IMG/VR virus record: IMGVR_UViG_3300009169_000126
Span: 1 to 20,533 of that record
Reading direction: 5' to 3' (one strand)
Source of the DNA: a virus
DNA length: 20,533 nt
Program-made: the position numbers and the translations under genes
Shown: in pieces, positions 7,801 to 16,206 of the stretch
Position numbering within the stretch: position 1 is the stretch's first letter
Layout: every line of letters starts with the position of its first letter
The notes under the pieces: model-generated
Databases searched by the model: none
The model's input: only the letters and a program-made list of their open reading frames with translations
What the model was told of the DNA's origin: nothing

Positions 7801-10187
7801 CGCCCTGGTTGCAGGGAGGAACGGTACAAGTTCCAGTTCAGCCTATTCCGTCAAAAGAAATCACTCCGACTCAGGAATCGGGTGTTCCGAAGGGAGGGGG
7901 GTTAATGCCGCAAGCTGTTGAAATTATTCCGGGTGGAGAGATTGAACAGGCACAACAACAGCTTACAAACTTTTCCACGTTTGTCTCAAACATTACGAAT
8001 GCAATTGCGGGAAGTTTTGATAAGGCTAAAAATGCAATCATGCCAACATTCGAAGCAATCGGCGGATTTTTTACTGAAACATTATTCCCGTTTGTTCAAA
8101 AGTATTATGATTTTTGGTGGGGAACGGTTGTGCCGCTTTTAGGGTCTTTAGCAGAATATATTGGTACTGCATGGACAAAGGCTTTCGAAATAGTACATGA
8201 TTTCTTAGAAGATATTGGGGTTTTCGATACTTTCAACTCTGTTGTTGAATCTGGAAAACAAATAATCGAGGATTTGAAGCTGTCTTTTATTGAAGTAAGT
8301 ACAAAAATAGGTGAATTTTTAGATTTTTATTTGACTCCGCTGACTGATTACTTCAATTCCATTTGGGCGGGAGCAATTGAATCTGCAACCAGTCTGATCG
8401 ATGGACTGAGCCTTGGGTTAGACAGAATCAATATAGTTTTATCTCAGGCAAAAGATTGGGTAGACAAACTTACTGCTGCTTTGAAGGAATTGTCTTACGA
8501 TAAGTTAAAAGAAATGCTTAAGGCGATTCTTCCTGGTAGTCCTCCTCCGATTGCAGAGGGTCTTTCAGAAATTGAAGAAACTGCGGGAGACAGCGCAAGG
8601 GGAATAAAAAGGGCTGGAATCGATGGAATTCTGGAAGATATTGCAATTATTTTTAAAGATAAATTACTTCCGGAGATTGACAATTTTGTTACAACATCTC
8701 TTTCGTTAATTACGTCAATTCAAGATATTGGAACTGCGGCTTTCAATTCTATGACGCAGATTTTAGATTTTGTTGCGGCGCTCAATACGGTTTCAATTCC
8801 AGCGGCGTTGCAACAGGGGAGTCCTTCTCCGTTAGAGCAGGCGTTATTGGATTTTTCGTATGCGGCTCAGGTAGCGAGAGATTCTTTTGATGGATTTGTA
8901 GAATCATTAGGGCAGGATATTTCGACTGGATTTGTGATGAGTGCTAAGAAGGAATTAGCTAGGTTGAAGGTAGAAAGAGATATCGCTATTCGGGATGCTA
9001 AAAGAAACTTGAAAAAGTCTCAAGCTGAATTGGCAGACGCAAGAGCGGAACAGGCGAAATTAGCCGCAAAGAAGAATATTCCTGCCGTAACTAGGATAGA
9101 GAAACGAGTGGTAGCAAACGCAGGTGGCGTTCCGATTGTTCAGGATGTTGAAGTCGTTATTACGCCAGGATCAAGTGCGGCGACAAAGAAAGAGTTGGAT
9201 AAGGCAAAAGATAGTGTGTCGGAATTAAAGGATAATGTTACGCTTGCTAAGTATGCTTTGCAAGATTTGTTGAATACTCCGCTTCCGCTCATATCCAGGT
9301 TGATTACTAATCTTGCGAGTAAACTTTCATCTATTACGGGGAGTTTTATATCCTTATATCAAGAGAAATTGATTGATCCAGTCGTTGAGCAGTTGGATCG
9401 GTTGAAGGATAAGTTGGAGGAAGATCAGGATGCTTTCAATGAGCTTACAGATCGAGTAAAGGAATTACGAGAAGCTTTTGGTGCGCCTATTTCGGATTAT
9501 ATTTCTTATAAGGATGCGTTGAACCTTCCGGAAGGGAAAGTTAGATCAGAGATATTAGCTTCATTGAAGGCTGAGGAAGAGATAAAGACGATTGAACAGC
9601 AGAGGCGTGAAATTGCGATCAAGATGGGGTATACACAGGCTGAGATTGCAAGATATGCTGAACTTGAAGCTGACGCTAAAAAGAGAACGTTGGAATACGA
9701 AACAAATGTTCAGCGGCTGAAATTCTTGGAAACACAGTTGGATTTGATCGAGCTAATTCAAGAGAGAGGGTTGGATGCGGGAAAAATATTGTCTGGAATT
9801 ACTCTTGGGTTGAATGCGTCTTTACCGCAGTTGATCGATGCGATGAATCTTGCGATTACTGCGTTGATCAAAGAAGCAAACGACTCGCTTGAGATAGGCT
9901 CTCCTTCGAAGGTATTTGCTCGGATTGGGGAGAATATGATGAAGAGTACGGCGGGGGCTGTTCTTGGACAGGTGAGTGATTTACAGCTTGCGATGAAGAG
10001 GGCGATGGCATCTGTTATTAGAACGGGGCAATCATTGGGATCGTCTATTGCGGGGAGTAGGACAAATGTATATAATAATAATAGTCGAGTCGTGAATTTA
10101 GAAATCAATCCGAGTTATCAGCAGTACCAAAGTCCGGCAGATATTTATTATGATGTTCATGCGGCATTGGGTGCGGTGAGGTTGTAA
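4809..10187 (+). CDS. Tail tape measure protein (TP901-type)
   Basis: At 1792 residues this is the largest gene, and it follows the chaperone pair. It sets tail length as an internal ruler; at the usual 0.15 nm per residue the tail would be about 270 nm. A hydrophobic helix (about 58-85) precedes a TP901/PhageMin-tail core (about 90-335; for example RDLAKDIPVTVEELAKIGEL). A second related module at about 395-500 repeats the AAFS...EKFxKIAGxTAxxF pattern of 240-305. Long membrane-like stretches lie at about 658-718 and 787-860. A coiled coil at about 1380-1425 and a second charged helical region at about 1560-1650 follow. Near the end, GSPSKVFARIGENM (about 1696-1709) matches the C-terminal motif of many tape measures. 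Related GSPPP and GSPSP motifs occur earlier. No protease or lysozyme domain is evident. Confidence 0.93.
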   Translation: MPRTPKIGLQAVMNLSNFNLGLRGYMGGLRLATATTNTATKTINRSIGGIGSGVFAKLGKAAFIGIASAIGIATAAIVGFGLAGANAAISFESAFAGVVKTVEDISDAEGNLNKEGEKLRSGIRDLAKDIPVTVEELAKIGELAGQFGVAKEGIIPFTRAIAQLGATTNLTVSEAAEQISRFINILGTPVEQVDRIGASIVALGNNFATTEKDILNWSLRIAGIGQVVGLTEAQIFGIGAAFSSVGVQAESGGTAVQKALVFMNQAVATGGDKLEKFGKIAGMTAEEFRASFEKDAGEAFRSFIEGLGMAGKGASQLLQDVGLTDVRLNRAFLGLAGAGDLLARAMGMAEDAYSNINDIAGVVGSTLGVSEGQIISFVDTLKVAADEANLRFDTRSLAAYGAAFSKLGIDAGTAQDAFTEALNQVKWEAAGGGKQLEKFAKIAGVTAADFVLAWRDDPTKAFDIFFSGIKASGASLEEFSSLFPNLNETSAKALFDLASNNQLVVDSFTAIDSAFLKNNALQVEANKRYKTTESQLQLLKNTFNDLAITLGYAILPVLNTFLKAFRPIIDEVGNRLPDALNRYVIPALEDLGSVIEKNLPNALAFLSGMWTNTLYPAIQGVTNFIRNTVVPVFLSIYNAIKGPVGKAFGFIEENSGTLIPLIKGVAGAFLGWMVTLKVVALIVKGILAAKTAIAVFAGAFSGPVGWIALAVAGLAAVWSSNFLGIRDIIQDDVFPVIVKFADFIKQGLPGAMSVVKKIFQDTFGSFDPLTKSFAALWESLKSLWISLAPLLIPVGKILAGIFGGVVLTSISLFLSFVNGVINALPVLLDTVVKVFSGVVDLVGGMADVFIGAFQAFWAWITGDEEGLRKAQEKVSGGAQKIVDAAGDIIVNFFGGLWDTVKTYFETFQDSMVAFWISMWDNVIAETALGEKINTWVTGAFAGIDTILAGLGESAAGAWIQGALDKLGVDTELIDKIKGVFGIEPTKTNVPVQEFPQMPPWLQGGTVQVPVQPIPSKEITPTQESGVPKGGGLMPQAVEIIPGGEIEQAQQQLTNFSTFVSNITNAIAGSFDKAKNAIMPTFEAIGGFFTETLFPFVQKYYDFWWGTVVPLLGSLAEYIGTAWTKAFEIVHDFLEDIGVFDTFNSVVESGKQIIEDLKLSFIEVSTKIGEFLDFYLTPLTDYFNSIWAGAIESATSLIDGLSLGLDRINIVLSQAKDWVDKLTAALKELSYDKLKEMLKAILPGSPPPIAEGLSEIEETAGDSARGIKRAGIDGILEDIAIIFKDKLLPEIDNFVTTSLSLITSIQDIGTAAFNSMTQILDFVAALNTVSIPAALQQGSPSPLEQALLDFSYAAQVARDSFDGFVESLGQDISTGFVMSAKKELARLKVERDIAIRDAKRNLKKSQAELADARAEQAKLAAKKNIPAVTRIEKRVVANAGGVPIVQDVEVVITPGSSAATKKELDKAKDSVSELKDNVTLAKYALQDLLNTPLPLISRLITNLASKLSSITGSFISLYQEKLIDPVVEQLDRLKDKLEEDQDAFNELTDRVKELREAFGAPISDYISYKDALNLPEGKVRSEILASLKAEEEIKTIEQQRREIAIKMGYTQAEIARYAELEADAKKRTLEYETNVQRLKFLETQLDLIELIQERGLDAGKILSGITLGLNASLPQLIDAMNLAITALIKEANDSLEIGSPSKVFARIGENMMKSTAGAVLGQVSDLQLAMKRAMASVIRTGQSLGSSIAGSRTNVYNNNSRVVNLEINPSYQQYQSPADIYYDVHAALGAVRL

Positions 10188-10188
10188 G

Positions 10189-11160
10189 ATGGTACAGTTT
10201 CATTCTCAACACTGGTTTGAAGATTTTGAATTGATTTGTCCGAGTGGAACGGTTTACAGATTCAATTCGGGGGAAAGATGCGTGATGACGTTTGAGGGTT
10301 TAGGGATGCCGGACATCAATTACATCACGCAAAGAGGGCCTTTTCAGCATGGCGAGACGATGATAGATTTTCGCCTTGAGAAAAGGATTATTCAAATTTT
10401 ATTGAGACAGGATTCTTGCAGCCGTTGGGATTATTGGGATTTGAGGGCTGATTTGATTAATAAAATGAGGCCTAACCGTTCTCCTTATGGGACAATTTCC
10501 CCTGGTCAATTTGTTGTCTCATTACCGGATGCGTCAAAAAGGGCAGTTCATGTCACGATTGATGGGGGATCGCCCAGGTTCGGACCGAGGGACTTAGACC
10601 AATGGGATGAATGGGGATATACGGAGACACTTCGATTTATTGCTCACGATCCAGTCTGGTATGATCCTACGGAAGTCTGCGATACATTGGCGATACTTGC
10701 GTCAGATGATGAATTGGTATTTCCAATCACATTCAAGAATCCGGTTACTAATCCTGATGGCACGGAATTGGTATTTCAGGCGGGAGTGATTTATATAGTT
10801 ACTTCTGTTGCATATTTGGGGACGTGGATCACGTTTCCGAATTTTGTTATTCAGGGGCCTCTTTATGGGCCTACGATAACGAATAATTCTACGGGTCAAA
10901 AGATCAAATTAAATTATAATGTTTTGACGGGAGAGGAAGTTTCGATAAATTTGCAATATGGACAAAAGAGTGTAGTTAGTGATATCAATGGGGATATCAT
11001 TGGCGCAGTAAGTGACGATAGCGATTTGACTGGATTTCACTTAGAGCCTGATCCAGGTGTAGTTGGTGGAATTAATGAAATCGTTGTATCGGGTGGGAAC
11101 GCGGCGATTGGCACGACTCAAGTAGATATGAGTTATTTCACCAGATATATCGGGATTTGA
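10189..11160 (+). CDS. Distal tail protein (Dit-like)
   Basis: A 323-residue protein immediately after the tape measure (one base between stop and ATG), the standard place for the Dit hub at the tube tip. The N-terminal domain has alternating strands (DFELICPSGTVYRFN) and the central segment LRQDSCSRWDYWDLRADL. Near the end of the first domain, GYTETLRFIAHDPVWYDP (about 142-159) matches the Dit signature in which a strand runs into a D-P-x-W/F-Y motif. The C-terminal part (about 175-323) is beta-rich and resembles the second domain of long Dit proteins; I see no clear carbohydrate-binding module. It probably forms the hexameric platform for the gp37-like protein and the tip proteins downstream. 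Confidence 0.8.
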   Translation: MVQFHSQHWFEDFELICPSGTVYRFNSGERCVMTFEGLGMPDINYITQRGPFQHGETMIDFRLEKRIIQILLRQDSCSRWDYWDLRADLINKMRPNRSPYGTISPGQFVVSLPDASKRAVHVTIDGGSPRFGPRDLDQWDEWGYTETLRFIAHDPVWYDPTEVCDTLAILASDDELVFPITFKNPVTNPDGTELVFQAGVIYIVTSVAYLGTWITFPNFVIQGPLYGPTITNNSTGQKIKLNYNVLTGEEVSINLQYGQKSVVSDINGDIIGAVSDDSDLTGFHLEPDPGVVGGINEIVVSGGNAAIGTTQVDMSYFTRYIGI

Positions 11161-11178
11161 AATGAATCAGATTCATTT
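11160..11178. repeat. Perfect 19-bp palindrome, copy 2
   Basis: The sequence AAATGAATCAGATTCATTT begins on the last base of the Dit stop codon and fills most of the 32-nt gap before the next ribosome binding site. It is identical on the opposite strand to the palindrome at 317-335. As RNA it could form an 8-bp, AU-rich hairpin with a 3-nt loop. No U-run follows, so a terminator is unlikely. Confidence 0.6.
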
Positions 11179-11192
11179 AGAAAGGAATTGAG

Positions 11193-12185
11193 ATGGCAGA
11201 AACTTCTTTTTATTGGGGAGGCACTTCGGTTGGGGACGCTTCGTTAGCTCCGTATACGGATGATCAGTTTTCGGATAATTGGAGTGTATTATTCCAGTAT
11301 GATAGGACAGCAGAAGGGGTCGTACTGACGAACAGGACTGGATACACCGGATTATTGGCGGTATCAGCACCTGGGGCGAATACAGTTCGGGTATCCAATG
11401 GATTCGGGTTGGTTGACGGGAAGTTGTATCAAAATGATGCAAACGTTGATTTCACCCCGGCTGATGGAAGCTGGACAGTTGTATTGAGGAAGGATTGGGC
11501 AGCGCAGACTGTCAGGCTGGCGGTGAGGGCTAGTGGTGGATTGACTCAGACGGATGGGGCAACGTGGGAAATTCCATTAGCAGATGTAACGCTCGCTGGC
11601 GGGGCTGTTACGGTATTGACGGATCGAAGGGCGTTTCTGCGAAATCCTGGATCAGGACAAATTTTGATTCGAAGGGATATTATTGGAAGTGCGGGAGGGA
11701 CGATTGATTGGACTTCGATTCCCCAGGTATTCAAAGATTTGTTGATTGTGATTCATGGTCAATCGAATGCAGTTGATCCTGTTGGAACGCTAGCGTATGA
11801 TGGGGTTGAAACAACGATCAATGGGGACGCAGGAGCAAACTATGATTCTCTTGAGAATTCATTAGATCAAACAGAAACTCCGTATTACAAATTTCTTTCT
11901 GGACAGAATTATCTTGTTTTCGGTGCATTTCCGGCAGAATTAAATGTGAATGGATGGGGAGATACTGTAATTCGAGTCAATAATTATGCAGATGCGAATA
12001 ACGACAAGAATTTTCAAGTCGAATTTTTTGTCCGAAACGATGGCTCTCCTACTGTAATGGGGAAATATTTAGGGATGTGGAATTCAGTTGATCCTATAAA
12101 TCGAATCACGATGATAGGGGAATATGGTGTTCCGGACGTGAATTTCAAAGCCGGATCGACATTCTCTTTGTTTGGGATTATGTGA
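11193..12185 (+). CDS. Tail tip / baseplate protein with C-terminal jelly-roll-like domain
   Basis: A 330-residue protein behind AAAGGA (11181-11186). The N-terminal part (about 1-155) contains SDNWSVLFQYDRTAEGVV, an NGFGLVDGKLYQND turn and VLRKDWAAQTVRLAV. It then has TDGATWEIPLADVTL and LTDRRAF, a pattern I associate with phage tip or upper-baseplate proteins that carry receptor-binding modules. The C-terminal part (about 180-330) has features of a phage jelly-roll module: a hydrophobic strand, INGDAGANYDS, several short strands, and the closing GSTFSLFGIM. Its place between the Dit and gp37-like genes supports a role at the tail tip, perhaps in host binding. The fold assignment is inference from sequence pattern. 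Confidence 0.6.
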   Translation: MAETSFYWGGTSVGDASLAPYTDDQFSDNWSVLFQYDRTAEGVVLTNRTGYTGLLAVSAPGANTVRVSNGFGLVDGKLYQNDANVDFTPADGSWTVVLRKDWAAQTVRLAVRASGGLTQTDGATWEIPLADVTLAGGAVTVLTDRRAFLRNPGSGQILIRRDIIGSAGGTIDWTSIPQVFKDLLIVIHGQSNAVDPVGTLAYDGVETTINGDAGANYDSLENSLDQTETPYYKFLSGQNYLVFGAFPAELNVNGWGDTVIRVNNYADANNDKNFQVEFFVRNDGSPTVMGKYLGMWNSVDPINRITMIGEYGVPDVNFKAGSTFSLFGIM

Positions 12186-12364
12186 TGATCAGCCGTAGGG
12201 AATTCCTTAAGGTTGGGATTGCTGGATTGTTGGCTTTGATTATTGCGATTTATTGCAAAAAGAATGTAAAGGCAGTACAGCAGATCCAATTCCCGCTTTC
12301 ATTTCCGTTATCATTCCCGGGGAATGAAGGGAAATTCCTTTATTTTCCGTATTTGGGAAAATAA
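12185..12364 (+). CDS. Micro-protein with a twin-arginine (Tat-like) signal
   Basis: A 59-residue protein. It starts at ATG 12185, one base inside the previous stop (TGATG), and ends directly before the next ATG. The N-terminus reads MISRREFLKVGIAGLLALII. It contains S-R-R-E-F-L-K, a full match to the Tat consensus S/T-R-R-x-F-L-K, followed by a hydrophobic core and then a basic segment (CKKNVKAV). The rest is only about 30 residues and contains FPLSFPLSFPG, a short duplication. The Cys after IAIY does not fit a lipobox. It may be a Tat-exported or membrane-anchored peptide acting on the cell envelope, for example in superinfection exclusion, or an ordinary N-terminal membrane anchor. Function is unknown, and GTG 12182 is a possible alternative start. 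Confidence 0.65.
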   Translation: MISRREFLKVGIAGLLALIIAIYCKKNVKAVQQIQFPLSFPLSFPGNEGKFLYFPYLGK

Positions 12365-13555
12365 ATGAGTATCTATTTTCCTTCTTCGTGCAAGACGGTT
12401 GCGATAAACCAAGAGGGGATTTTTGCTGAGTATTATGCTCGCTTGAAGGATAAAAACGGAAATGTTATTGCATGGATTGACGATTGGAATATTTTAGAAT
12501 ACCAGAACGTTGTCAACGATATTGGATATTATGTCCTTGCCATTAATGAGACAAACGGATACTTATTAGATTTATTTGAAGTAGATTGTTTAATTGAAGT
12601 ATATCGAAGAGTGCCGGGAGTTGGATTGGGATGGTATCGGGATTTTGTTGGATTTCATCAAAAACAAACCAGGGGAATAACCGAAGATGGAAGAAGGACA
12701 TATATTTCATCGGGGGTAGGAATCAATGACCTTCTTAATCGAAGAAGGATTGCTTATGATAAAGGGACAGTAGGGGCAAAGAAGATCGGTGCTTCCGAAA
12801 GTGTAATGAAGGAGTATGTTTTAGAGAATTGTGGAGGGATGGCTACGGTTGCCAATGGGAGAGTAAAAGAAGGCGGATTTCCGAATTTCACGGTGGAATT
12901 CGATAATGCCAATGGAATCATCTGGTATGGGGATCGGTATTTGGAGAATCTCCTTTCGATATTGAAAGAGATAGCTGATTATGCGTCAATTGATTTTGCG
13001 ATTGAGTATCAAAGTCCGACAAGTTTTATATTCAAGACATTTGTTGGGCAGATGGGGAGCGATCGGACGCATAAGGATATTGATGCAAGTACTGGAAAGA
13101 AAACAAATGGATTAAGTCCTATTTTATTTAGTGATGGATTTGGGACTATTCAATCTGTTAATTATGAGTTGGATTATCAGCCTGAGGCTACGGTTGCGAT
13201 GATTGCGGGAGAAATTGCGGGAATCAGGGTGATCGTATATGATATTGCGTCAACGGTTAATGATTCTCCGTGGAATACAAAGGAAACTGGATATGATGCT
13301 TCTACTCAGGATACATTGGACGAGTTGATGACTCTTGTTGGAGAAGAGTTGGCAAAAAATGTTCCAACGGAAAAATTTGAATTTGTTCCACTTCAACAGG
13401 CAAATGCGGTCTACGGGAAACATTATTTCATTGGAGATTCAGTTAGCGGGAAGGTGGATGGAATTTTGAAACATAAAAGGCTTGTCAAAGTAAAAGTGAA
13501 TGTAAGTAACGGAAAAGAGACTTTAGAGTTAGATTTCTCGGATAGGTTGAAGTAA
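12365..13555 (+). CDS. Siphovirus gp37-like tail protein (tail-tip hub)
   Basis: A 396-residue protein resembling the siphovirus ReqiPepy6 gp37-like family, found downstream of Dit genes and thought to form part of the tail tip, in a role similar to tail-associated hub proteins. Visible features are an N-terminal beta domain with WIDDWNILEYQNVVNDIGYYVLAI (about 37-60), then LIEVYRRVPGVGLGWYRDFVGF. Next comes the block RRTYISSGVGINDLLNRRRIAY, typical of these proteins, in which the local frame is redefined. The segment LENLLSILKEIADYASIDFAIE (about 198-219) follows. The C-terminus is a beta domain with GDSVSGKVDG and a final KVKVNVSNGKETLELDFSDR, as in hub proteins. It begins directly after the TAA of the Tat-like gene, and its own TAA shares a base with the next ATG. 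Confidence 0.75.
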   Translation: MSIYFPSSCKTVAINQEGIFAEYYARLKDKNGNVIAWIDDWNILEYQNVVNDIGYYVLAINETNGYLLDLFEVDCLIEVYRRVPGVGLGWYRDFVGFHQKQTRGITEDGRRTYISSGVGINDLLNRRRIAYDKGTVGAKKIGASESVMKEYVLENCGGMATVANGRVKEGGFPNFTVEFDNANGIIWYGDRYLENLLSILKEIADYASIDFAIEYQSPTSFIFKTFVGQMGSDRTHKDIDASTGKKTNGLSPILFSDGFGTIQSVNYELDYQPEATVAMIAGEIAGIRVIVYDIASTVNDSPWNTKETGYDASTQDTLDELMTLVGEELAKNVPTEKFEFVPLQQANAVYGKHYFIGDSVSGKVDGILKHKRLVKVKVNVSNGKETLELDFSDRLK

Positions 13556-16206
13556 TGAATGACAAGGGAATGTCAAAGACTATCGAAGAGATAGCCAATG
13601 GGTTGAGGAAGTTGGCCGTAAAAGTTGAGAGGTTGGAAGTAAAGAGATTCTTGACTTCCGGGAGTGTTCCTCCTGGTGGAGATACAGTAAGTGAAGGGCC
13701 TGGGATAGATATTGTTGCGGGTGTAACAAAGCAGATCGGATTAGGCGGAGACACGATTTTAATCTATGATTTTTCGGGAGCACCGGTTGCCGAATTTCCG
13801 TTTACGGAGGTAGGAATTAAAGCTGCGTTGGCGTCAGTAACTGCCGATGATGTAATTGAACTTCCGCAGGGATATTTAGGAATGACAAATCCAACTTTCA
13901 CTCCTAATCCTAGTTTTCCTGCAACGGATCAGTATTTATTCAATATAGGGACTGGGGTAAAGATAAGAGGAAAAGGGAGACAGCAGACGGTAGTTCGAGT
14001 TATTACAAATATTGCTCCGGCTAAAGTTACTACGACAATTTTTGAATTTGCGTCTGATTGTGTTATAGAAGATTTGACGTTAAGCGTTTCGAGTTCAAAC
14101 TGTACTGCGCTTGACACATTGTATCTTGCGAGACAAGGAAGTTTTGCTGGAAGCAACGAATGGGAATTCAATCGAGTAAGTTTAGAAGCATATGTTGATA
14201 CAGGGCTTGCTCTTATCCCGTTTTTTGCTTATTGCAACAATGATACATACAAGCGAGAACATTTGTATATGTCAGATGTTCTTATTTCTAGCAAGGTAAC
14301 AAATACCGCGAGTGCTTGCAAGAATTATGCTCAATTATCTGAGCCGCCTGCATATAGCCATATTGGAAGATCGGTTATTCGAGATGTTTATTGTGTATTT
14401 GAGTATGGACAAGTGTTAGGCCTTATTTTAGATGTGAGCGGGTCTGCTCCGGTTGGATCATATAGCGCACATAACATTTCTTCTTATGGGTATTCAATTC
14501 TTGCATCTACATCTCATCAGGCGGGAAATTTTCACGGATGGAATATTTATGAAGCAGTTGGAATTATGCAACACGTTTCGGCGGCGTCTACATTCCCTGC
14601 TGTGGGACTGGATATCAGCGCAGATTTTAGTTCTGGAAGGAACGAGTTTTTCAATGTTTATGGAAAGGCAATTGCCACAAGTAATGCTGTTGCTACGCCT
14701 CCAATTGGGATAAAAGCGAGAGGCCAAAGTGCGGCATTTCCGCTTACAGGAGATGGATTCTTTGGAGAATGTATCCAGTCTGGTACAGGAAATTCTATTG
14801 GAATATGGGGAGAGAATTATGCTCGTATAACCGGAGGGGTTGCAAAAGCAAGCGGAGGCATTGCCCAGGATGTTGTGCTAGATGCTACAAGCGAAATTGC
14901 GAATATGCAGTACAGCACATTCTCTTTATCGAATATTCTTGCTCCATTGAAGAGTGATAGACTTCCAGATCATCTTTGGATTCATTTATATCGAAATGGG
15001 GTATTGACTCAAGGATATGCGTTTACAAGTGCCGGATTTATTGCGGCATTAGCGGCGTCTACAGTGGGGGATGTAATTGAGCTTCCAACTGGAACTATTA
15101 CAATTACTAATCCGACATTAGTTCCCGATCCGCTCTATCCGGCAAGTTATCAGTATTTTTTCAGTATTCCAGCGGGAGTTACTGTTCGAGGCCAGGGGAA
15201 AAATAGAACAAAAATTGTTGTTACATCGAATGCTAATTTATCTCTTGCTACTCATGTATTCAGGATCAGGCATGGGAATGTTATTGAGGATTTAGAGATA
15301 GATGTAACGTTGTCTGGAACAATTTCTACGAATTTTGTGGCAATTATCAAACAATGGGATTATACAGAACCAATTACGTTCGAGTTGAATAGACTATCTA
15401 TAAAAGCTACTCAAACAACTGTTTGGACTGGATTTTTGAACAACTTCTTTTGTTTTGAGGGAGGATTTGTAGTATCTATTTATAATACGGCTGAAATAAT
15501 GACAGATGTTGAATTTTACATTAACATGAATTTGTCATCTACGGCTAATGCAAATCCTTGTTATTTGATTTCTCATTCTGCTCATAGAGGACATGCAATT
15601 GTAAGGGGAATGTATGCTTATACTAACGGAGGAAGAGGAGAGGGAATTTATCTCGATTCTAACGGGTATGGACAAAGATCAGCGTTTAATATAACTTCTT
15701 ATGTCTATACTACATACTCGGCATCATTTTGTACGAGCGGATGGCTTTTAGGATGGACATTGTATGGGGTTAAAGCTCACCTTACTCAATTATCTGCGGG
15801 AGTATCTGGAGACGCCGAAGGATTGCTTATCGGAACTTGTACGGCATACGACGTGTTTTCCTATACTGATGCGACAAATAACGGATTATTGTCTAGCTAT
15901 AAGGGTGCTGGCGCACTATATGTAGAATCTGCTAGAGTGTTCGGCTTTTTTGCTTACGCTATAAATCATGGTGCAAGCGGAGATGCTTTTGCATTAGAGG
16001 ATTCGAGAACATATGGAATACATGGGGGAGTTGCGAAGGCGGAAGTAGATGGAAGTGGACGTGCTATTGATATCTTGTGCGGATTGGGGAATCTTTCCGA
16101 TGTAACACATATGAGTATAGATGAGCCAGTAAATTTAAATGAGGCATGGAACACGAATTTGCGATTCAGATCGCACAGTCGTGGATTTATGTTGATGGGA
16201 GGCTAA
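13555..16206 (+). CDS. Tail spike with two tandem beta-helix-like domains
   Basis: An 883-residue protein. A short N-terminal helical region with coiled-coil character (about 6-27, IEEIANGLRKLAVKVERLEV) is followed by a Gly-rich hinge and two homologous domains at about 66-462 and 470-883. Both open with the same pattern: about 20 residues before DVIELP (DVIELPQGYLGMTNPT versus DVIELPTGTITITNPT). The shared DQYLFNI/YQYFFSI and GVKIRGKG/GVTVRGQG segments come next, then CVIEDLTL/NVIEDLEI. IRGKG-type turns, IEDL strands and later short repeating strands suggest a right-handed beta-helix of the pectate-lyase type, as in many spikes that bind or cleave surface polysaccharide. No catalytic residues can be assigned by eye. 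The start at ATG 13555 overlaps the previous stop by one base; ATG 13570 is an alternative. Most likely it forms the host-recognition spike. Confidence 0.75.
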   Translation: MNDKGMSKTIEEIANGLRKLAVKVERLEVKRFLTSGSVPPGGDTVSEGPGIDIVAGVTKQIGLGGDTILIYDFSGAPVAEFPFTEVGIKAALASVTADDVIELPQGYLGMTNPTFTPNPSFPATDQYLFNIGTGVKIRGKGRQQTVVRVITNIAPAKVTTTIFEFASDCVIEDLTLSVSSSNCTALDTLYLARQGSFAGSNEWEFNRVSLEAYVDTGLALIPFFAYCNNDTYKREHLYMSDVLISSKVTNTASACKNYAQLSEPPAYSHIGRSVIRDVYCVFEYGQVLGLILDVSGSAPVGSYSAHNISSYGYSILASTSHQAGNFHGWNIYEAVGIMQHVSAASTFPAVGLDISADFSSGRNEFFNVYGKAIATSNAVATPPIGIKARGQSAAFPLTGDGFFGECIQSGTGNSIGIWGENYARITGGVAKASGGIAQDVVLDATSEIANMQYSTFSLSNILAPLKSDRLPDHLWIHLYRNGVLTQGYAFTSAGFIAALAASTVGDVIELPTGTITITNPTLVPDPLYPASYQYFFSIPAGVTVRGQGKNRTKIVVTSNANLSLATHVFRIRHGNVIEDLEIDVTLSGTISTNFVAIIKQWDYTEPITFELNRLSIKATQTTVWTGFLNNFFCFEGGFVVSIYNTAEIMTDVEFYINMNLSSTANANPCYLISHSAHRGHAIVRGMYAYTNGGRGEGIYLDSNGYGQRSAFNITSYVYTTYSASFCTSGWLLGWTLYGVKAHLTQLSAGVSGDAEGLLIGTCTAYDVFSYTDATNNGLLSSYKGAGALYVESARVFGFFAYAINHGASGDAFALEDSRTYGIHGGVAKAEVDGSGRAIDILCGLGNLSDVTHMSIDEPVNLNEAWNTNLRFRSHSRGFMLMGG

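Noticed and set aside
11160-11178. Palindrome as a transcription terminator
   Set aside because: The stem is AT-rich with no following U-run, and the downstream tail genes must be expressed with the upstream ones.
2413-11210. Shared MAET N-terminus of the tube gene and the tip gene at 11193
   Set aside because: Only four residues match and the codons differ. It is more likely coincidence than a shared domain.
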